Below are positions 25,005-32,505 of a stretch of 64,000 bases of DNA, piece after piece. A program made the translations under genes and the position numbers. How positions within the stretch are numbered: position 1 is the stretch's first letter; every line of letters starts with the position of its first letter. The DNA comes from Actinomycetota bacterium. GTDB lineage: Bacteria; Actinomycetota; Actinomycetes; Actinomycetales; Dermatophilaceae. Where the stretch lies: assembly GCA_020161845.1 (NCBI GenBank), contig JAIUNK010000023.1:1-64000 (forward strand). The letters run 5' to 3'. The notes beneath the pieces were generated by a model that was not told the origin of the DNA, did not search any database, and saw only the letters and a program-made list of their open reading frames with translations.

Positions 25005-25820
25005 ATGTCCAAGCTCCTTCGCCCGTCGTTGCTCGCCGCGGTCGCCGCCCTGGTCACCGCGGCGATCACGGCCTGCGCCGGCCCGCCCGAGCAGCCCCGC
25101 AGCGTCACGCTCGCGCCCACCGGCGACGTCCGTTACGGGCAGCTCGTCTTCCGCGACGAGTTCGTCGGCACCAGCCTGGGACCGGCCTGGACTCCGCTGC
25201 GCGGTACGGCGGACTACCGGCACGGCGGTCCGTTCAACCCCACCAAGGAGAACCAGGGATTCGCCGCCGGGCAGGTCACCCTCGTCGACGGCCACCTCAC
25301 CCTGCGGGCCGAGCCGCGCCCGATCACGGTCGACGGCAAGACCTATCCCTACACCTCAGGCATGGTTCAGAGCCGGGACAACTTCGAGTTCCAATACGGC
25401 TACCTCGAATTCCGCATGAAGGTGCCGCAGGACCGGGGGCACTGGCCCTCAGCGTGGCTCGTCGGCAGCGTGCACGAGATGGCCGAGATCGACGTCGCCG
25501 AGTTCCTCACCGATCACACCGGCCGCTACGGCCCGATGAGCAATGTGCATTGGGGCACGGATTGGGCGACCGCCAAGCAGTGGGGCTTGAAGATCCTCGG
25601 CGCCCACGACAAGGACTACGCCCAAGACTGGCACGTCTACGGGCTGCGGTGGGATGCGGGAGCGATTCAGACGTACGTCGACGGCGTGCCGGGACCGCGG
25701 TTCGAGGGCGCCAACGTGCCCCAGGAACCGATGTATCTCATCTTCAACCTGTCCGTGCATGAGGGCGCCAATCCCGCACCGGCGACCATGCTCGTCGACT
25801 ACGTCCGGATCTGGAAGTAG
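25005..25820 (+). CDS. Glycoside hydrolase family 16 lipoprotein
   Basis: A 271-residue secreted lipoprotein. A signal peptide of about 23 residues ends in the lipobox ITAC (Cys24). The GH16 beta-jelly-roll follows with the catalytic motif EIDVAEF (ExDxxE) near residue 162 and the family's C-terminal MLVDYVRIWK. GH16 enzymes cut or rearrange beta-1,3/1,4-glucans, galactans or related polymers outside the cell. Here it may trim or remodel the polysaccharide made by the cluster. GGTGGAG precedes the ATG at 25005. It is a close paralogue of the next gene in the C-terminal part. Confidence 0.9.
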   Translation: MSKLLRPSLLAAVAALVTAAITACAGPPEQPRSVTLAPTGDVRYGQLVFRDEFVGTSLGPAWTPLRGTADYRHGGPFNPTKENQGFAAGQVTLVDGHLTLRAEPRPITVDGKTYPYTSGMVQSRDNFEFQYGYLEFRMKVPQDRGHWPSAWLVGSVHEMAEIDVAEFLTDHTGRYGPMSNVHWGTDWATAKQWGLKILGAHDKDYAQDWHVYGLRWDAGAIQTYVDGVPGPRFEGANVPQEPMYLIFNLSVHEGANPAPATMLVDYVRIWK

Positions 25821-25918
25821 CTGCTCAGTTCCAGGCCGCGCCGGACGAAGAGACCAGCGCAGGCCGCGCGCCCCGCGAGCGGCAGGTCACCAGGACCGCT
25901 GTGCCCCCGGAGGCCCCC

Positions 25919-26953
25919 ATGTCCCGTCGCATCGCCCTCGCGCTGTCCGCATGTCTGGCCGCAGCTGGGCTGGGAGGAGCGAGCGCAGCCTCCGCAGTAC
26001 CCGCCCCCGCCGCTGCGCTGCCCGCCGCCGTCAGCCCGGCCCAGTACATCCCGGACGGACCCGCCCCCGTGGTCACCGTCGCCCGCGCCGCCAACCGCAG
26101 CGACGGCACCGCACGCACCCTGCAACGGCGCAGGGGCGGCGCCGCGGCGCCCACCCCCGCACCCGCACCCGCACCCGCTCCCACGCCCGCACCCGCACCC
26201 ACCACGACGAGTCCGCAGATGAGCACCCCACAACCGGTCGGCCTCGGCAGCACGATGCGGCTCGCCTACCGCGACGAATTCGACGGCTCAACTCTCGACC
26301 AGAGCGTCTGGACGCCGCTGCGCGGCTACGGCTCGGGCACCTACGGCACGCCGTTCAACCTCACCACCGAGGCCGCCGGGTTCGACCCGTCCCGCGTCAG
26401 CGTCTCGGGCGGCAACCTGCGGCTCTCCGCCACCAACGCCCCGATCACGCTCCCGCTGCGAGGCAGCACCGCGACCTACCCCTACACCTCGGGCGTCGTC
26501 ACCACCGAAGGCAAGAAGACCTTCGGCTACGGCTTCCTGGAGACCCGCATGTGGGTGCCGGACGACGCCGGCTACTGGCCCGCGTTCTGGATGACCTCGC
26601 CCGGCATCGCGCTCCCCGAGGTCGACATCGCCGAGTTCTTCACCGCCTCGGACAGCAAGCTGCACCCGTTCGTCAACCTGCACTGGGGGGCGGACTGGAC
26701 CCAACACCAGGAGCACGGCATCCGTCCGCTGGGTGTGGAAGGGCAGTCGTACGGCGGGTCCTGGCACACCTACGGCCTGCGCTGGGCGCCGGGCGTCCTG
26801 GAGACCTACCTCGACGGCGTGAAGGGCCCGGTCATCGCCCGCCCCGAGGTGCCGGCCGGCCCGATGTTCCTGCTCTTCAACCTGTCCGTGCACCAGGGCG
26901 CCACGCCCCGGCCCGCCACGATGCTCATCGACTACGTGCGCGTCTGGCAGTGA
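25919..26953 (+). CDS. Secreted glycoside hydrolase family 16 protein with Pro-Ala linker
   Basis: A 344-residue protein with a Sec signal peptide (RRIALALSACLAAAGLGGAS). A low-complexity Pro-Ala-Thr linker (about residues 75-105, PAPAPAPAPTPAPAP) comes next, then a GH16 domain with the catalytic EVDIAEF (ExDxxE). It ends in MLIDYVRVWQ. No lipobox is apparent, so it is probably released or wall-associated, unlike its lipoprotein neighbour. CGGAGG lies just upstream of the ATG at 25919. The similar domain order and shared segments (YPYTSG, FNLSVH) point to a tandem duplication with divergence of the N-termini. Confidence 0.9.
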   Translation: MSRRIALALSACLAAAGLGGASAASAVPAPAAALPAAVSPAQYIPDGPAPVVTVARAANRSDGTARTLQRRRGGAAAPTPAPAPAPAPTPAPAPTTTSPQMSTPQPVGLGSTMRLAYRDEFDGSTLDQSVWTPLRGYGSGTYGTPFNLTTEAAGFDPSRVSVSGGNLRLSATNAPITLPLRGSTATYPYTSGVVTTEGKKTFGYGFLETRMWVPDDAGYWPAFWMTSPGIALPEVDIAEFFTASDSKLHPFVNLHWGADWTQHQEHGIRPLGVEGQSYGGSWHTYGLRWAPGVLETYLDGVKGPVIARPEVPAGPMFLLFNLSVHQGATPRPATMLIDYVRVWQ

Positions 26954-26995
26954 CGTGATCCGCCCACCCCGCCCCCGACCCCGGGAAGGCGCCCC

Positions 26996-27841
26996 GTGCC
27001 GCGCCTGAGCGTCATCCTGCCCGCGCACAACGCCGCGCGATACGTCGGCGCGGCGGTCCGCAGCACCCTGCGCGCGCTGCCACGGGACGGCGAGATCGTG
27101 GTGTACGACGACGCGAGCACCGACGGCACCGGCGACATCGTCCGGGCCATCGGGGACCCCCGCGTGCGGGTCGCAGACGACTGCTCGCACCGCGGTCTGG
27201 TCGGCGCCCTCAACTACCTGCTGGAGCACACCGACAGCGCGATCGTCGCCCGGATGGACGCCGACGACATCTGTCTCCCATGGCGATTCACCCGCCAACT
27301 CGCCGCCGTGCACCGCGCGCCGGTGGTGTTCAGCGCACTGGTGCCGTTCGGCGGCGGCCGCATCCCGGTCCCCGGGGCGCCGTACCGTCTGGACGGATTC
27401 GGCAGCCGCCTCGCCCTGCTCATCGACAACCCGATGAGCCACCCCAGCATGGTCGCCCGCCGCGAGTCGCTGGCCGCGGTCGGCCACTACCGGCCCGGCG
27501 CCGCCGAGGACTGGGAGCTCTGGCTGCGCCTCGCCACGGCCGACCACGCGCTGGTTCGCCTCGGCACGCCGTGCCTGGCCATGCGCTTCCATCCGGGATC
27601 GGTGAGTGCCGCCCACGGCTACCGGGAGCGGCTCGCGGCCGATGCGCAGCTGACCGGGTCGTACGCCGCGTTCGCCCGCCGCGTCCTCGGCCCCGACGTG
27701 CCCGACATCGGCGACCGCGCGCTGTTCGAGCAGCGGCTGACCCTGCTCGGACCGGCGATCAAGGCCCGTGCCGCGACGCTGCCCCCGCCCGCCCGCCTGG
27801 TGATCGAGGCCTCCCTGCTCCGATCGGCCCGGCTCGGCTGA
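26996..27841 (+). CDS. Family 2 glycosyltransferase
   Basis: A 281-residue GT2 enzyme (GT-A fold). The N-terminus LSVILPAHNAARYVG, VVYDDASTDGT and VARMDADDIC (the DxD metal site) follow in the family order. The aspartate-rich later part has AAEDWELWLRLA. The GTG at 26996 has GGGAAGG upstream and gives MPRLSVILPAHN. It would transfer a sugar from an NDP-sugar to a lipid- or polysaccharide-linked acceptor on the cytoplasmic side; donor and acceptor are unknown. It is the first of three consecutive plus-strand GT2 genes. Confidence 0.9.
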   Translation: MPRLSVILPAHNAARYVGAAVRSTLRALPRDGEIVVYDDASTDGTGDIVRAIGDPRVRVADDCSHRGLVGALNYLLEHTDSAIVARMDADDICLPWRFTRQLAAVHRAPVVFSALVPFGGGRIPVPGAPYRLDGFGSRLALLIDNPMSHPSMVARRESLAAVGHYRPGAAEDWELWLRLATADHALVRLGTPCLAMRFHPGSVSAAHGYRERLAADAQLTGSYAAFARRVLGPDVPDIGDRALFEQRLTLLGPAIKARAATLPPPARLVIEASLLRSARLG

Positions 27842-27926
27842 CCGGGGCCCGCGCAGCGAGCCCGACGTGTACGCCGACCCGACCCGCACCACGACCCGAC
27901 CCGCACCACGACCCGAAGGACGGCTC

Positions 27927-28889
27927 ATGACAGCGCTCACCGCGGCGGTGATCATCTGCGCGTACACCGAGCAGCGGATGACCGACATCGCGAAGGCCGT
28001 CGCGTCGCTGACCCGGCAGAGCCTGCCACCACACGAGATCGTGCTGGCCATCGATCACCACGACGCGCTCGCGGACACCTGCGCGGCCCGATTCGGCGAC
28101 ATCGCGAATCTGCGGGTGATCCGCAGCGACCAACCCAAGGGCCTGTCCGGCGCTCGCAACGCGGGCATCGCCGCCAGCACCGCCGACGTCGTCCTCTTCC
28201 TCGACGACGACGCCACCGCCGACGAGCGGTGGGTCCAGGAGATGCTCGCGCCGATGGCCGCGGACGAGAGCGTGTACGTCGTGGGTGGCCGGACCCTGCC
28301 CGCCTGGGACACCGCGCGCCCCGTGTGGTTCCCGCCGGAGTTCGACTGGGTGGTCGGGGCGACCTATCGGGGCGTACCGCTGCAGCCGCACGACATCCGG
28401 AATCCGTTCGGCGGCAACGCCGCCTGGCGACGAACCGGCCTGGATCTGGTCGGCGGTTTCGCCACCGGCGTGGGCCGGGTCGGCAACGACGCCGCCGGCT
28501 GCGAGGAGACCGAACTCGCGATCCGGCTCCGACAGCGGCTGCCGCAGGCCCGCATCGTGTTCGCTCCCGACGCCACGATCAGACACCGGGTGACCACCGA
28601 CCGGGAACGGTTCGGCTACTTCGTCACCCGCTGCGCCAGCGAGGGCACGTCCAAGGCCAAGATCGCCGCGATGGTCGGGAACACCGCAACCTCGGCCGAA
28701 CAGGCTTATGTGACAAAGGTTCTCGCGCCGGCGGTAGGTCGTTACGTCGTGGCAGCGGCCCGAACCCGCGACGTCCAACCGCTGGCCAGGGCCGGCGCGA
28801 TCATGGTCGGGCTGGGCGCCACGGGGCAACGTTACCTGCGCCGACGGGCCAGCGACCTGCTCGCCCAGAGCCGCGGGGGTGCGCGATGA
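27927..28889 (+). CDS. Family 2 glycosyltransferase
   Basis: A 320-residue GT2 enzyme. Residues 1-20 give ALTAAVIICAYTEQR, then a donor-binding core with LSGARNAGIAAS and VLFLDDDATAD (the DxD site). EETELAIRLRQRLP follows in the acceptor side region. The ATG at 27927 has GAAGGA upstream. A short tandem repeat (CCGACCCGCACCACGA units, 27886-27913) precedes the RBS. Its last codons overlap the next GT2 start by 4 bp, so the two are probably coupled. Confidence 0.9.
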   Translation: MTALTAAVIICAYTEQRMTDIAKAVASLTRQSLPPHEIVLAIDHHDALADTCAARFGDIANLRVIRSDQPKGLSGARNAGIAASTADVVLFLDDDATADERWVQEMLAPMAADESVYVVGGRTLPAWDTARPVWFPPEFDWVVGATYRGVPLQPHDIRNPFGGNAAWRRTGLDLVGGFATGVGRVGNDAAGCEETELAIRLRQRLPQARIVFAPDATIRHRVTTDRERFGYFVTRCASEGTSKAKIAAMVGNTATSAEQAYVTKVLAPAVGRYVVAAARTRDVQPLARAGAIMVGLGATGQRYLRRRASDLLAQSRGGAR

Positions 28890-30121
28890 CCGACCACGAG
28901 CTGCTCGCCGCACCCCGACCGGTCTGGGTCGGTGAGTACGACCCGGACCGGCCCGACGATCTCGACGCCATCCCCGCCAGCTACCCGAGCGCCCGGCTGC
29001 TGGTGAAGCGCCACGGGCGTCCGGTGGGGATCGTGGTGGTCCCGGTACGAGCGGGCCGGGCGGACGCCTCTGAGCTGGCAACCCAGGTCGCGGCGCTGCC
29101 GTCGGAGGCCGGGGTGCCGCCGGCGCACGACGTACCGGCGGCCGCGCACCCCGCCGCCGCTGCCCCGCAGGCCGGCTCCGCCCCCGTTTCGCTCACGGTG
29201 ACGATCGCCACGCACAACCGCCCGGACTTTCTGCGCCGCGCCCTGACCAGCGTCTGCGCGGACCCGACGGCGGCCGAAATCCTCATTGTCGACAACGCTC
29301 CCGCGGACGACGCCGCGGAGCGGGTGGTGGCCGAGTTCCGGCAGCGGGACGGGCGGGTCCGGTACGTCGTGGAACCGCGGCAAGGCCTGTCCAAGGCACG
29401 CAACGCCGCGCTTGCTCAAGCAAGCACCGACGTGCTGCTCTTCACCGACGACGACGTCGAGGTCGACCGGCACTGGGCGCAGTGGCATGCGCGCAGCTAC
29501 GCGGACCCCTCGATGAGCTGCGTGACCGGGCCAGCGTTTGCGGCACGACTCGACACGCTCGAAGAGGTGCTGTGCGAGGCCAGCATCGGCTGGAGCAAGG
29601 GGTTTGAGCCGCGGCGCTACGAACTGCACCGACCGCCCGCCGGGGCGGCGCTGTTCCCCTTCTCGCCGGGCCTGTTCGGCGGCGGGATGAACTTCAGTGT
29701 GCGGCTGCCGTTGGCGCGGTCGCTGGGGGGATTCGACGAGGCGTTGGGGGCCGGAGCGCCGACCAAGGGCGCCGAGGACTGCGACTTCTTCGTGCGGCTG
29801 GTGCGCGCGGGGTACGTGCTCGGGTACCAGCCTGCGGCGTACGTGCGCCATTACCACCGCAGCGATGCGCGCGCGTACGAGGATCAGCGGGACGGCTACG
29901 CCATCGGCCTCGGCGCCTACATGGCCAAGCTGGCCGGCGACCCGCGCAATTGGGCGGCGATCGCCCGGCGGGTCCCCGCGGTGGTGGCCCAGCAGCGCGC
30001 GGCGCGGCTGCCGGTCGCGGCGGATCTGTCGGCGGTGCCGCGGGGGCAGAACGAGAAACTCATGGTGGCGGGCGCCTACCGGTACGCCCGGGCCCGCGCG
30101 CAATCCCTCCTCACCCGCTGA
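28886..30121 (+). CDS. Family 2 glycosyltransferase with N-terminal extension
   Basis: A 411-residue GT2 protein. A roughly 100-residue N-terminal part (WVGEYDPDRPDDLDAIPASY) and an Ala/Pro-rich linker precede the GT2 core, LTVTIATHNRPDFLRRAL. The metal site is LLFTDDDVEVD, and TKGAEDCDFFVRLVRAGY is the typical acceptor-side motif. The extension has the look of a substrate-binding or linker domain found in actinobacterial GT2 proteins. ATGA overlap with the preceding gene. The gene is followed by palindromic repeats (30151-30251). Confidence 0.88.
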   Translation: MTDHELLAAPRPVWVGEYDPDRPDDLDAIPASYPSARLLVKRHGRPVGIVVVPVRAGRADASELATQVAALPSEAGVPPAHDVPAAAHPAAAAPQAGSAPVSLTVTIATHNRPDFLRRALTSVCADPTAAEILIVDNAPADDAAERVVAEFRQRDGRVRYVVEPRQGLSKARNAALAQASTDVLLFTDDDVEVDRHWAQWHARSYADPSMSCVTGPAFAARLDTLEEVLCEASIGWSKGFEPRRYELHRPPAGAALFPFSPGLFGGGMNFSVRLPLARSLGGFDEALGAGAPTKGAEDCDFFVRLVRAGYVLGYQPAAYVRHYHRSDARAYEDQRDGYAIGLGAYMAKLAGDPRNWAAIARRVPAVVAQQRAARLPVAADLSAVPRGQNEKLMVAGAYRYARARAQSLLTR

Positions 30122-30150
30122 CCGCGCTGACCCAGCCCGCTCGGCTCACC

Positions 30151-30190
30151 CCTCCATACCGTGGTATCGGGAGGCGCGCGCCCAACGGTC
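30151..30190. repeat. Palindromic dispersed repeat, copy A
   Basis: Contains ATACCGTGGTAT (30156-30167), whose 5-bp arms (ATACC/GGTAT) form a small hairpin, followed by a GC-rich tail ending in CAACGGTC. A related copy (B) starts at 30193. Confidence 0.6.
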
Positions 30191-30192
30191 AC

Positions 30193-30251
30193 CGACCGCT
30201 CGTCGCAGGACTCCTCATACCGTGGTATCGGCAGGCGCACGGCGAACGGTC
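30193..30251. repeat. Palindromic dispersed repeat, copy B
   Basis: Contains CTCCTC then ATACCGTGGTAT (30217-30228) with the same tail as copy A (CGGCAGGCGC, AACGGTC). The left flank CGCTCGTCGCAGGACTCCTC resembles the left flank of copy C. It lies 41 bp past the DUF559 gene's stop. Confidence 0.6.
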
Positions 30252-30291
30252 TTCCGGTGGCGGCATCACACCGGCTTCCGGAGTTTGACGA

Positions 30292-31236
30292 TCAACTCCG
30301 TTGCGCACCAGCCTTTTTCGGCTGCTGATCCGCCCAGAGTCGGGAGGCGTGCTCGGTGAAGTGGTCCCGCCACGCCGGATCGATGGTCGGTGCTTGGCCG
30401 GACCGCTCGTTCACAGCCACTGCGATCCGAGCCAGCACCCCGCCGGGATCGTTGAACAACTCCGAGGCCTCGATCACCACGACCTTCCAACCCAGCCGCC
30501 GGAGCGCCTTGCGGCGCGCCTTGTCCAGAGCACGTTGGACCTTGTCCCGGTGATGCCTGCCGTTGTACTCAACGGCGATCTTCAGTGCGGGGTAGGCAAG
30601 ATCGACGCGATAGGAGCGGTCGTTCTTGGAGTCCACAACCTTGTACTGGCAGACCGGAGCAGGGAACCCGCCGACCAGCAGGAGGACCCGGAGCAAACTC
30701 TCCGGAGCTGATTCCGAGCGCGCGTCGGCGAACGCCAACGCCTGCTGCAGACGGCGCAACCGGGGGAGTCGACGATTCAGTTCGGCACCGAGCCAGTCCT
30801 TGCTCGTCTCCGTTCGGCGAAGCACCGAGTCGAGGAGCGGCGTGAGCACCGTCAATTGGGGCGAATAGCCGAGGTCGGCCGCGACCTGAATGGGATCGGA
30901 CACCCGCAGACCGGCCAAGGTCCGAACGCGAGCATCGACGCGACCCCGGTGGACGGCGAAATGGGAGTCCATGACCCGACACCTCCCTGGCAGCACGCTC
31001 ACGTCGATCGCGGCCGTGTTGGGCACCCAAAGACCTTGAAGCCGACCGGCGGTGGCGTGGCTGATGTAGGAACCCGCCGGCGCGATCAGTAGGACGGCCT
31101 GACAACGGGTCAGCAGATCGCCGGCGTCCAACGCCGATTCATAGAGTCCCTGGTGATAGACGGCGAGTTCCGGGTCAGTCGCGCGCATGAACAGAACCAT
31201 GCTGTGAGTAGCGGGCCGCCGATGGCTCTCAGCCAT
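30292..31236 (-). CDS. DUF559 (Vsr-fold) endonuclease-like protein, AbiEi-like N-terminus
   Basis: A 314-residue protein from the ATG at 31236. An upstream start at 31308 (338 residues, AGGG before it) and one at 31200 are possible. The N-terminal part (VLLIAPAGSYISHATAGRLQGLW) resembles the winged-helix-like region of AbiEi-type proteins. Residues about 215-285 form a DUF559 domain (YRVDLAYPALKIAVEYNGRH, then KALRRLGWKVVVIEASELF). Its Asp, Glu and GWxVxxI pattern is shared with Vsr-fold nucleases. Such proteins are widespread in actinobacteria with no proven activity. It stands alone between a plus-strand and a minus-strand GT block and is bracketed by palindromic repeats A, B and C. Confidence 0.75.
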   Translation of the reverse strand: MAESHRRPATHSMVLFMRATDPELAVYHQGLYESALDAGDLLTRCQAVLLIAPAGSYISHATAGRLQGLWVPNTAAIDVSVLPGRCRVMDSHFAVHRGRVDARVRTLAGLRVSDPIQVAADLGYSPQLTVLTPLLDSVLRRTETSKDWLGAELNRRLPRLRRLQQALAFADARSESAPESLLRVLLLVGGFPAPVCQYKVVDSKNDRSYRVDLAYPALKIAVEYNGRHHRDKVQRALDKARRKALRRLGWKVVVIEASELFNDPGGVLARIAVAVNERSGQAPTIDPAWRDHFTEHASRLWADQQPKKAGAQRS

Positions 31237-31324
31237 GACCTTGGGGAAAACGCGCGCCGCTGGCGAGGGTGTGGACAGCAAGCCCCGCTCGGGGGCCGCG
31301 CGACACATCCATCCCTGCCCGCCA

Positions 31325-31369
31325 GGCCGCTCGGCGCAGAACTCCTCATACCGTGGTATGAGAGGAGTT
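31325..31369. repeat. Palindromic dispersed repeat, copy C
   Basis: Contains ATACCGTGGTAT (31348-31359) with extended arms, AACTCCTCATACC on the left and GGTATGAGAGGAGTT on the right. This is a 13-bp stem interrupted by a 2-base bulge. The left flank GCCGCTCGGCGCAGAACTCC matches copy D in reverse orientation. Confidence 0.65.
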
Positions 31370-31455
31370 CAGGGCGAGCGGGGGAGCCGGGGAGCGGGGG
31401 AGCGCGGCGAGCGGGGGGCAGGTCGGCGGGTCGGCGTTAGGCCGCGTAGGCCCCG

Positions 31456-32505
31456 TTAGGCCGCCGCGGCGATCGCCGGGCGGGTCGTCGGGCGCAGCGG
31501 CTCGCGGATGGGCGCGGGGGCCACGTCCAGCTCCGGCGGCTCGATCCCCAGCCACTCCCTCGCCTGGGTCCGCCAGGCGCCGGGTACCGCCCGGTCACGC
31601 ACCATGTCACCCAGCTTGCGGTAGGCGTGCGGGGCCGCACACACGGCGGCTGCGCGCACGACGTACGGCAGGGTCGGCTGCGCCTGAGCCATCCGCAGCG
31701 CCCGTCGCCGCCCGGCCGCCCGGGACACCCGCAGGTCGTACGCCAGCAGATTGGCCTGCAGCTCACCCCGGGCCAGGTCGACGCCGAGGCGGTCGGCGGC
31801 CGCCTGGTGCTTGGCGAATACCGCGCTGATCCACTGGAACATCCGGTCGGTGTGCGAGCTGAGCGAGGTGCCGTGCACGATCCGGTAGCCGAGCAGCGGC
31901 TCGTCGACGAATGCCACCCGCGGGTCAGCCAGCGCCGCGCGGATCGTGAAATCCCAGTCCTCGATGTAGGGCAGCGACTCATCGAATCCGCCGAGTTCGC
32001 GCGCGAACCCGGTCTCCACCACGAGACCCCCGGAGGGGACCGGCATGATGTTGCGCTGCAGCAGCGCCGCCTGCAAAGCCGCACCCTCCAGCGGGGGACA
32101 AGCCACGTGACCGGTGACGACGTTGTCGGCGTCGATGTTGACGCTGCCGACGGCTGACCAGCGGAAACCGGTGCGACGCAGCTCGTCCAGCTGCCGGCCG
32201 TAGCGGGTGGGCGCGGGCAGGTCGTCGTCGTCGATCCAGGAGACGTACGGCGCCTGCGCGTGCTCGATGATGCGGTTGCGGGCACCACAGACCCCCATGG
32301 GGTTGTCGTGCCGGACCACGGTGACGTCGGCGCGGCGGGGCCGCCAGCGGGCCAGCAGGTCGGGGGTGTCGTCGCTGCTCTGCTCGTCGACGATGACGAC
32401 CTGGTAGCTGCGGCCGTCGTCGATCGCGTCGATGCGGCGCAGCAGGCTGGTCAGGTGCTCGCGGCGGTTCCGGGTGGGGATGCCGATCGTGAGGTCGGGC
32501 GTCAT
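31456..32505 (-). CDS. Family 2 glycosyltransferase
   Basis: A 349-residue GT2 enzyme. The core motifs are LTIGIPTRNRREHL, VVIVDEQSSDDT, MGVCGARNRII and YVSWIDDDDLP (DxD-like DDDD). Residue PYIEDWDFTIRAAL lies on the acceptor side. The ATG at 32505 overlaps the upstream membrane protein gene by 4 bp. It is the last gene of a minus-strand set that includes a membrane GT-C-like protein and a GT2-deacetylase fusion. Donor specificity cannot be read. Confidence 0.9.
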   Translation of the reverse strand: MTPDLTIGIPTRNRREHLTSLLRRIDAIDDGRSYQVVIVDEQSSDDTPDLLARWRPRRADVTVVRHDNPMGVCGARNRIIEHAQAPYVSWIDDDDLPAPTRYGRQLDELRRTGFRWSAVGSVNIDADNVVTGHVACPPLEGAALQAALLQRNIMPVPSGGLVVETGFARELGGFDESLPYIEDWDFTIRAALADPRVAFVDEPLLGYRIVHGTSLSSHTDRMFQWISAVFAKHQAAADRLGVDLARGELQANLLAYDLRVSRAAGRRRALRMAQAQPTLPYVVRAAAVCAAPHAYRKLGDMVRDRAVPGAWRTQAREWLGIEPPELDVAPAPIREPLRPTTRPAIAAAA

